NCBI GenBank assembly: GCA_014729705.1
Contig: WJJK01000113.1
Coordinates: 1 to 19,049 of the forward strand
Origin: Candidatus Altarchaeales archaeon
GTDB lineage: Archaea; Altiarchaeota; Altiarchaeia; IMC4; SCGC-AAA252-I15
Length of the DNA stretch: 19,049 nt
Direction of reading: 5' to 3'
Below are positions 13,991-19,049 of the stretch, one piece after another. Numbering within the stretch: the first letter of the stretch is position 1; every line of letters starts with the position of its first letter. Made by a program: the position numbers and the translations under genes. A model generated the notes under the pieces. It had not been told where the DNA came from. It did no database searches and was given only the letters and a program-made list of their open reading frames with translations.

Positions 13991-14989
13991 TCACCACACA
14001 CCCTTTATCTGTGTTTCACAGCGGGGGCAGACTCCTTTTCTCAGGTTGTTTTGTTTCACAGAGAAATTATGTCTTTCAATCAATAGGTTTTTGCATTCCG
14101 GGCAGTGGGTGTCCTCTCCTCCCTGAAGCCGTATATTCCCGGGGTAGATGTGTTTCAAACCCTTTTCCCTGCCTATTGAAACCGCTTTCTGTATTGTTTC
14201 CACGGAGGTTGGGGTTCCCCCGCCTCTCTTATAATCCGGGTGGAAGCGACTCACATGCCAGGGGATATCCGGGTCAAGCTCCGCCAGAAACAAGGCGACA
14301 TCCTCAAGCTCCTTATTGGAATCATTTAAATCAGGGATTACAAGCGTTGTTACTTCAACCCACACCCCCCTCTGTTTGTAGTCTCTTATGCTTTCAAGCA
14401 CTGGTTCTAGTTTGCCTGCGCAGATTCTCCTGTAGAATTCGTCTCTTGCGCTTTTCAGGTCCACGTTAACAGCATCAAGCAAGGGGATCACAGCCTCTCT
14501 TGCCTGGGCGCTGGTATACCCGTTTGAGACAAACACATTCGCAATCCCCGCCTCTTCAGCCTGTTTCATAACCTCAAGCGCGTATTCAAGGTATATTGTG
14601 GGCTCAGTGTAAGTGTATGCGATGCTCCTTGAGCCGGTGGCTTTAGCTTCACTGATTACCTTCTCAGGAGCCTGTTCCTTTTCAGCTAACTGGGTTATAT
14701 CTGCCTGGCTTATGCGCCAGTTCTGGCAGAAGTCACACTTGAAGTTGCATCCTGGGCAGGCGATGCTAAAGCTTTTTGATCCCGGCAGGAAATGATAAAA
14801 CGGTTTTTTTTCAATAGGGTCCGGGGATGCTGCGACCAGGTTGCCCCAGGAGTAAGTGTATAAACTGCCTCCCCTATTCTCCCTAACCTGACATAAGCCC
14901 CTTGAATCCTTCCTTATCCTGCAGTTATGCGGGCATAGGCAGCATTCAACATAATCCCCCCTATTCTTGTTAAACAGAGCCCTTCTCAT
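13991..14989 (-). CDS. amrS: AmmeMemoRadiSam system radical SAM enzyme
   Basis: This 332-residue protein is a radical S-adenosylmethionine enzyme of the PflA-like AmmeMemoRadiSam group. The iron-sulfur ligands are C81, C85 and C88 in CNFKCDFC (CxxxCxxC). The family's N-terminal cysteine cluster (C16, C17, C19, C23, C33) is present. A C-terminal zinc-ribbon-like pair (C296/C299 and C321/C324) ends in the family-like IKGVW. The named partners, AMMECR1-like and Memo-like proteins, are not in this window. The physiological reaction is not securely known to me. Pyruvate formate-lyase activation is an older annotation and should not be assumed. The ATG is about 30 bases after a TATA box shared with the divergent KH gene, with no Shine-Dalgarno sequence. 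Confidence 0.92.
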   Translation of the reverse strand: MRRALFNKNRGDYVECCLCPHNCRIRKDSRGLCQVRENRGGSLYTYSWGNLVAASPDPIEKKPFYHFLPGSKSFSIACPGCNFKCDFCQNWRISQADITQLAEKEQAPEKVISEAKATGSRSIAYTYTEPTIYLEYALEVMKQAEEAGIANVFVSNGYTSAQAREAVIPLLDAVNVDLKSARDEFYRRICAGKLEPVLESIRDYKQRGVWVEVTTLVIPDLNDSNKELEDVALFLAELDPDIPWHVSRFHPDYKRGGGTPTSVETIQKAVSIGREKGLKHIYPGNIRLQGGEDTHCPECKNLLIERHNFSVKQNNLRKGVCPRCETQIKGVW

Positions 14990-15014
14990 CCTAGGACTGA
15001 ATTAATTTTAGCTG

Positions 15015-15023
15015 TATTTATAT
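15015..15023. promoter_or_regulatory. Shared symmetric TATA box for divergent amrS and KH genes
   Basis: The 58-base gap between the two ATGs contains one clear TATA element. It reads ATATAAATA on the - strand and TATTTATAT on the + strand. Its centre (15019) is 30 bases from the amrS ATG at 14989 and 29 bases from the KH gene ATG at 15048. Neither gene has a Shine-Dalgarno sequence. A single box at this distance would set transcript starts at or within a few bases of each start codon, so both mRNAs are predicted to be leaderless. Confidence 0.65.
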
Positions 15024-15047
15024 TCACTAGTTTCTTATCATCAAGCT

Positions 15048-15536
15048 ATGCAGGCAATTAGGGTCCCCCAGGATAGGGTTGGTGTATTAGTGGGGAAAGA
15101 CGGTGAAACCAAAACTATGTTTGAAGAGAAAACCCACACCACCTTGAAAATATCTGGGGGGGTGGTGGAGGTCACAGGGGATCCGGTGGATGAATACGTT
15201 GCCTTAGCGGCGGTTCATGCCGTGGCTCGGGGATTCAACCCCAAAAAAGCCTTAAAGCTTTTGGACGATAACTTCTGCCTTGTATTGGTTGATCTTAAGG
15301 ATTTTGCCTCAACCCCGAAGTCAATCAGAAGGCTTAAGGGCAGGGTTATCGGGGAGCGGGGGCGCACAAGGAAATATATCGAGCGTTCAACCGGCACCTA
15401 CGTATGCGTATATGGCAAGACGGTGGGGATAATCGGGCCTTTTGAGGCGGTTGAAGCAGCTAAACACGCGGTGAATCTTCTTCTCTCAGGCGCCCAGCAC
15501 GCCACCGCCTACCGGGAACTTGATATGAATCAATAG
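15048..15536 (+). CDS. KH-domain RNA-binding protein (Dim2/Pno1-like)
   Basis: This 162-residue protein has two KH domains. The first begins at the N-terminus with the GxxG loop GKDG at residues 16-19, and the second has GERG at 102-105 (LKGRVIGERGRTRKYIERSTGTYV). This is the layout of archaeal relatives of eukaryotic Pno1/Dim2, which assist small-subunit maturation near the 3' end of 16S/18S rRNA. In several archaea the gene sits with RIO1 kinase and aIF1A, but those are absent here. The following topoisomerase VI pair is, as I recall, a neighbour in some euryarchaea. The start is the first ATG after the TATA box, with no Shine-Dalgarno sequence. The last codons and stop are covered by a 30-bp tandem duplication. 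Confidence 0.9.
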   Translation: MQAIRVPQDRVGVLVGKDGETKTMFEEKTHTTLKISGGVVEVTGDPVDEYVALAAVHAVARGFNPKKALKLLDDNFCLVLVDLKDFASTPKSIRRLKGRVIGERGRTRKYIERSTGTYVCVYGKTVGIIGPFEAVEAAKHAVNLLLSGAQHATAYRELDMNQ

Positions 15537-15567
15537 ACCTACCGGGAACTTGATATGAATCAATAGA
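15508..15567 (+). repeat. Perfect 30-bp tandem duplication at the 3' end of the KH gene
   Basis: Bases 15508-15537 and 15538-15567 are identical over 30 bp. The first copy contains the last nine codons and the TAG stop of the KH gene. The second copy lies after the stop and is not translated as part of it. The unit is a multiple of three, and because it includes the stop codon the protein is unchanged. The identity suggests a recent event or an assembly error. Confidence 0.97.
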
Positions 15568-15600
15568 TTATTTTCCGGGATTTTAATACAATCCCTGCTA

Positions 15601-15611
15601 TTATTATATGT
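15601..15611 (+). promoter_or_regulatory. Probable TATA box for topoisomerase VI genes
   Basis: The sequence TTATTATATG, centred near 15606, is about 27 bases before the ATG at 15633, suiting a leaderless start. No Shine-Dalgarno sequence precedes that ATG. A stronger TATA-like palindrome (CTTTTATAAAAG, 15621-15632) lies directly before the ATG and is an alternative promoter for the in-frame ATG at 15678. Confidence 0.45.
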
Positions 15612-15620
15612 TAATAAAAT

Positions 15621-15632
15621 CTTTTATAAAAG
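15621..15632 (+). promoter_or_regulatory. 12-bp palindrome directly before the top6B ATG
   Basis: CTTTTATAAAAG is a perfect inverted repeat that ends at the base before ATG 15633. It could be an operator at the transcript start, or itself a TATA box for a start further downstream (near 15650, serving ATG 15678). It sits in an AT-rich region, so chance is possible. Confidence 0.4.
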
Positions 15633-17219
15633 ATGGCTCGCAAGAAAACCGTTGATGTTGAGAAGACCGCAGACGACATGTTCAAGGAGTTTAAGGAGGT
15701 TTCAGTCACAGAATTCTTCCGCAAAAACAAATCCCACCTGGGTTATGCGGGTAAAATACGCTCTCTTACGACCGTCGTCCACGAGCTTGTCACAAACTCC
15801 CTTGACGCCTGTGAGGAGGCGGGCATACTGCCTGAAATAACCATTAAACTAAAGCAGTTAGGTCAGGACCACTACCGCTTCACCTGCCAAGACAACGGCC
15901 CGGGAATCCCCATCAAACACATATCAAGTGTTTTCGGCAAGATGCTTGCCGGAACCAAATTCCACAGAAACATCCAGCTTAGGGGCCAGCAGGGTATCGG
16001 TGTTGCAGGGGTCACGTTGTTTTCCCAGATGACTACCGGCAAACCCGTTAAGATCTCCTCAGGCACAGGTTCAGGCGTCGTCCATGAAACCAAGTTAATG
16101 ATTGATGTGCGCAAAAACAACGCTGAAATCGTTGAGGCAAGGGACATCAAGGACCGTTGGCGTGGGACCCAGATTGAGGGGGAGTTGAAAGGTGTTTTGT
16201 TTTCGCTTGCCGAATACGGCCCCTTCGAATACATGAGGCGCACAGCCATAGCCAACCCCCATGCAACCTTCACGTTCATCGATCCTGAGGGGCGTAAGAC
16301 GACGTTTGAGCGTTCAAGCAAGAAGATACCTCAGAAACCCTGCGAAATAAAGCCTCACCCCAAAAACATGGACGTCGACGAGTTCATTCAAATGGCTAAG
16401 GCGTCCAAGGGCAGGCACGTGTCAAGTTTCCTTGAAACCGAGTTTTCAAGGGTAAGCAAAAGCAAGGTAGCGGAAATCCAGTCCACAGTCACATTTGATT
16501 TGAAGAAAAACCCTAGGAGACTGGCTTGGAGCGAGGCGGAAGAGATAGTCAAAGCAATAGCGGAGATCGATTTCATGGCCCCTCCAACGGAGGGATTATG
16601 CCCCATAGGCGATGATCAGGTTAAAAAAGCAGTGTTAAACATCCTTGAACCCGAGTTCGAGGCTACTATTGCTAGATCCCCCTCCGTTCATTCGGGGGGC
16701 GTGCCCTTCCAGGTTGAGGTGGCGGTAGCCTACGGGGGGAACGCGGGCAGAAACATCTCAGATGGGGGTCTTCGAACCGAGGTAATGCGTTTTGCAAACA
16801 GGGTCCCGCTTTTGTTTGACGCAGGCGGATGCGCCATACAGAAGGCGGTAAACAGTGTTGACTGGAAGCGATATGAGCTTAGGGATTTTGAACACTCCCC
16901 CTTCACAATATTCGTGAACCTGGTTTCAACCCACATACCCTACACGTCGGCAGGCAAACAAAGCGTCTCAGATGACGATGAAATAATCAAGGAAATCCGG
17001 ATGGCTTTGATGGATGTGGGGCGGAAGTTCAAGCGCTACCACTCCAAAAAAAGAAGGGAATTCGAGAAGGAAGCCAGATACACGGCGTTAATGAAGTATT
17101 CGACTGAACTCGCATCCGCGGTGTCTCAGATAAACGGTAAAGACGAGCAGAAGATTCTAGGGGATCTCCAGGATTTAATTAAAAAGAAGCTAAGATATAG
17201 TGGAGGAAACAAGGAATGA
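15633..17219 (+). CDS. top6B: DNA topoisomerase VI subunit B
   Basis: This is the ATPase subunit of type IIB topoisomerase VI, which relaxes and decatenates DNA by ATP-driven strand passage. The 528-residue product has the GHKL (Bergerat) ATP site: E51, N55 and D58 in HELVTNSLDACEEAG, DNGPGIP at 87-93, and the GQQGIG loop at 118-123. The transducer-domain lysine is K442 in SAGKQSV. Size is normal. ATG 15633 adds a basic 15-residue leader relative to the in-frame ATG 15678, which would begin MFKEFKEVSVTEFF and also fits the family. I keep the longer start because of the TATA box spacing. The gene overlaps top6A by 4 bases. Confidence 0.96.
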   Translation: MARKKTVDVEKTADDMFKEFKEVSVTEFFRKNKSHLGYAGKIRSLTTVVHELVTNSLDACEEAGILPEITIKLKQLGQDHYRFTCQDNGPGIPIKHISSVFGKMLAGTKFHRNIQLRGQQGIGVAGVTLFSQMTTGKPVKISSGTGSGVVHETKLMIDVRKNNAEIVEARDIKDRWRGTQIEGELKGVLFSLAEYGPFEYMRRTAIANPHATFTFIDPEGRKTTFERSSKKIPQKPCEIKPHPKNMDVDEFIQMAKASKGRHVSSFLETEFSRVSKSKVAEIQSTVTFDLKKNPRRLAWSEAEEIVKAIAEIDFMAPPTEGLCPIGDDQVKKAVLNILEPEFEATIARSPSVHSGGVPFQVEVAVAYGGNAGRNISDGGLRTEVMRFANRVPLLFDAGGCAIQKAVNSVDWKRYELRDFEHSPFTIFVNLVSTHIPYTSAGKQSVSDDDEIIKEIRMALMDVGRKFKRYHSKKRREFEKEARYTALMKYSTELASAVSQINGKDEQKILGDLQDLIKKKLRYSGGNKE

Positions 17220-18295
17220 GCGATAAAAAGGTCATAAAAAAAATAGGGGAGCTGGCAGACCAGATAGATAAATCCATTTCCGGGGAGAAAATACCCACAA
17301 TGAAGGTTCCCTTAAGAAGCATATCCAACATCCACTTCGACGCTAAAAACAACCTCCTTCGTTTAGGCAAGAAACGCTCAACCCGGTCCTTTATGAACAT
17401 AGCCCACTCCCGCCGGTTCATGCAGACTATGCTCATCGGCGCTAAATGCAAGGAGCTTGTTGAACGCGGCAAAACGGCGAGCATAAGAGAGTTATATTAT
17501 CAACTTAAACACACTATTGCGGGCACCAAGGAAAACACATTCGAGGATCAAAGCGAATCCGACCCCCTGATAGTTGATCTGGAAACCATGCTTGAGGTTT
17601 TGCGCGAGGAACTGCACCTTAAAGCCGATGATAAGGGTAAGATAATCGGAAACATCGTAATCGAGGATACCGGGGACTTCATCGACTGCAGTAAATTAGG
17701 CAGGTCCGGTCTTGCCATACCAAGCATAGTGGAACACTATAAATTCCATGAAGTGAAAGCCGATTACGCTCTTGTGATAGAGACGGGCGCTATGTTCGAC
17801 CGCCTGGTTGAGGAGAAGTATCACCAGAAAAACAATTGTCTTATGATCGCCACAAGCGGTCAGGCTGCGCGGGGGATCCGAAGGTTAGTCAACCGCTTAA
17901 ACCGGGAGGTCGGTATGCCTGTGATCATGTTCACCGACGGCGACCCCTGGGGTTACTACATTTATTCCGTTATGAAGGCAGGTTCAATGGCGTTGGCTCA
18001 CGAATCCGAGCGGCTGGGCACGCCTGAGATGAAGTTCGTAGGCATGACTATGACCGACATAGACTCCTATGGGCTTGAGAAGGTTACTGAAGGCCTAAAG
18101 GATGTGGATAGGAAAAGGATAAACGAGTTGTTAGCCTATCCCTGGTTTCAGAAGAAGCAATGGAAGCATCAGCTTAAGTTGATGGCTGAGAAGGGGGTTA
18201 GGATCGAGCAGCAGGCTTTAGCCAGTAAATCCCTCGAGTTTGTTGCAGAGGAGTATCTGCCTGAGAAGATATCCAAGGAGAACCTGTTGCCTTAA
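17216..18295 (+). CDS. top6A: DNA topoisomerase VI subunit A
   Basis: This is the DNA-cleaving subunit of topoisomerase VI, homologous to Spo11, which makes meiotic breaks in eukaryotes. The 359-residue product has the winged-helix (5Y-CAP) domain with the catalytic tyrosine in SIRELYYQL (Y94 or Y95). It is followed by a Toprim domain with E189 in ALVIET and the D241-x-D243 pair in FTDGDPWGYYIY, which binds magnesium. Length is normal. GGAGG at 17202-17206 lies 9 bases before the ATG, and the ATGA overlap with top6B indicates coupled translation and matched amounts of the two subunits. Confidence 0.97.
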   Translation: MSDKKVIKKIGELADQIDKSISGEKIPTMKVPLRSISNIHFDAKNNLLRLGKKRSTRSFMNIAHSRRFMQTMLIGAKCKELVERGKTASIRELYYQLKHTIAGTKENTFEDQSESDPLIVDLETMLEVLREELHLKADDKGKIIGNIVIEDTGDFIDCSKLGRSGLAIPSIVEHYKFHEVKADYALVIETGAMFDRLVEEKYHQKNNCLMIATSGQAARGIRRLVNRLNREVGMPVIMFTDGDPWGYYIYSVMKAGSMALAHESERLGTPEMKFVGMTMTDIDSYGLEKVTEGLKDVDRKRINELLAYPWFQKKQWKHQLKLMAEKGVRIEQQALASKSLEFVAEEYLPEKISKENLLP

Positions 18296-18311
18296 TAGCA
18301 AAGCAATAAAC

Positions 18312-19049
18312 ATGGATTCAGAAGACGGCTGTCCCTGGGAGATACCCCAGCGCCCTGGAGAGCAGACCAACAAAAACCATCTTCTAGGATTAATCTGCGA
18401 GCTTAAATCCGTCTCCGTTTTAGCTGCCTCCTATAAGCTTGAAACCCCAATAGATGTTGTGAGTGTTTGGGCGAAGGAACTTGAATCCGACGGCCTGATT
18501 TCAGTGGATTATCAGGGGGTTGACCCCATATACACAATTACTTCTGCGGGACAGAACAAGCTGATGGGCATTGAAAAGGATTTGCGTGAGGAGCAAAGAC
18601 AAAGGCTTTTCGAATCCTATTCCACTCCCATTGATTCAAACATCTCCGGTAAGTCCAGGGATTTCAGGGGGATGCTCCAAAAGATTGTGTCGGCGATACC
18701 TGTGCGATATGATTTTTTCGCCTTAATATCGATTTTGATTTCACTACGTCTTTTCTATCTTTTCATCAGAGATCCTAACACTCAAGTCTATAGTTTTTTC
18801 TTCGGCTCCCTGTTGTTTTCCGCGACTGTCTTCTTCTATCGGAAGTACCGCAGAATCCATAAGAGTGATGAGTCAGTTGATTTCATTCAGTGGCTTCCGA
18901 ATTTCATAGTGGAAAACAGGGTGTACATTACGACTATCTTGATTGCGTTCTCCCTGGTGTATGTTTTAGGTTTGATTTGGCTTAACCCCTCTGATTTGCC
19001 TTTTTATTTGTTGCTCGCAGTTTTTTTGGTTTCAATCGCAGTCTTGCCC
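18312..19049 (+). CDS. Winged-helix plus membrane protein (partial, 3' end outside window)
   Basis: An open frame of 246 codons runs from ATG 18312 to the window edge with no stop. Residues 22-88 look like a winged-helix domain (LLGLICELKSVSVLAASYKL, then VWAKELESDGLISV and a short wing ending in YTITSAGQNKL). A charged linker follows (about 88-120). Four hydrophobic spans are visible near 134-152, 159-177, 204-224 and 229-246, the last cut by the edge. I do not recognise the family. A membrane-anchored DNA-binding regulator is a reasonable guess. It begins 16 bases after top6A on the same strand with no Shine-Dalgarno sequence or clear promoter, so it may be on the top6 transcript. Confidence 0.75.
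   Translation, partial: MDSEDGCPWEIPQRPGEQTNKNHLLGLICELKSVSVLAASYKLETPIDVVSVWAKELESDGLISVDYQGVDPIYTITSAGQNKLMGIEKDLREEQRQRLFESYSTPIDSNISGKSRDFRGMLQKIVSAIPVRYDFFALISILISLRLFYLFIRDPNTQVYSFFFGSLLFSATVFFYRKYRRIHKSDESVDFIQWLPNFIVENRVYITTILIAFSLVYVLGLIWLNPSDLPFYLLLAVFLVSIAVLP

Noticed and set aside
13991..14989. Annotation of the radical SAM protein as pyruvate formate-lyase activating enzyme
   Set aside because: The N-terminal cysteine cluster and C-terminal zinc-ribbon-like pair mark the AmmeMemoRadiSam group, and no formate-lyase gene is nearby.
14990..15047. tRNA or small RNA gene in the divergent gap
   Set aside because: The gap is only 58 bases, AT-rich, and fully explained by promoter sequence; no cloverleaf is possible.

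Overview
The window is a gene-dense stretch of an archaeal chromosome. The evidence is a largest RNA polymerase subunit split into A' and A'', ribosomal proteins found only in archaea and eukaryotes (eL30, eL32, eL19), an archaeal class I CCA-adding enzyme, a two-subunit DNA topoisomerase VI, TATA-box promoters, and several genes whose start codon falls where the transcript should begin. Topoisomerase VI argues against Thermoplasmatales. I cannot place the lineage further from sequence alone.

Bases 1-10576, all on the + strand, are a transcription/translation superoperon: rpoA1 (5' end cut off), rpoA2, rpl30e, nusA, rps12, rps8, rpl6, rpl32e, rpl19e, rpl18, rps5, rpl30, rpl15 and secY. The genes nearly abut or overlap by 1-8 bases. 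The order is the RNAP/'str' cluster up to S12, joined directly to the distal 'spc' cluster from S8 onward. The block usually found between (S7, elongation factors, S10, L3 through L5/S14) is absent from this position. Three proteins here (A'', L32e, S5) carry long charged, low-complexity tails added to normal cores.

Bases 10582-14989 hold accessory housekeeping genes, mostly on the - strand: cca preceded by a SprT-like zinc protease in the same transcription unit, a + strand DNPH1-like nucleotide N-hydrolase, an unrecognised protein with a possible divergent JAMM (MPN+) metal site, and the radical SAM enzyme of the AmmeMemoRadiSam system. Bases 15048-19049, on the + strand, hold a Dim2/Pno1-like KH-domain protein, the topoisomerase VI B and A genes overlapping by 4 bases, and the start of a winged-helix/membrane protein cut by the window end.

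Promoter reading is consistent across the window. Genes at the head of transcription units often have a TATA-like box centred 27-31 bases before the start codon and no Shine-Dalgarno sequence, implying leaderless mRNA. Several genes inside operons have good Shine-Dalgarno sequences. One quasi-symmetric TATA box (15015-15023) is placed to drive two divergent leaderless genes. A perfect 30-bp tandem duplication covers the end of the KH gene. No tRNA, rRNA, CRISPR array or mobile element was seen, and no stretch over 300 bases lacks a gene.

I found no clearly new multi-gene system. The best candidates for follow-up are the JAMM-like hypothetical protein, the symmetric divergent promoter, the operon junction with its tailed ribosomal and RNAP proteins, and unusual residues in the RNAP bridge helix and the uS12 decoding loop.
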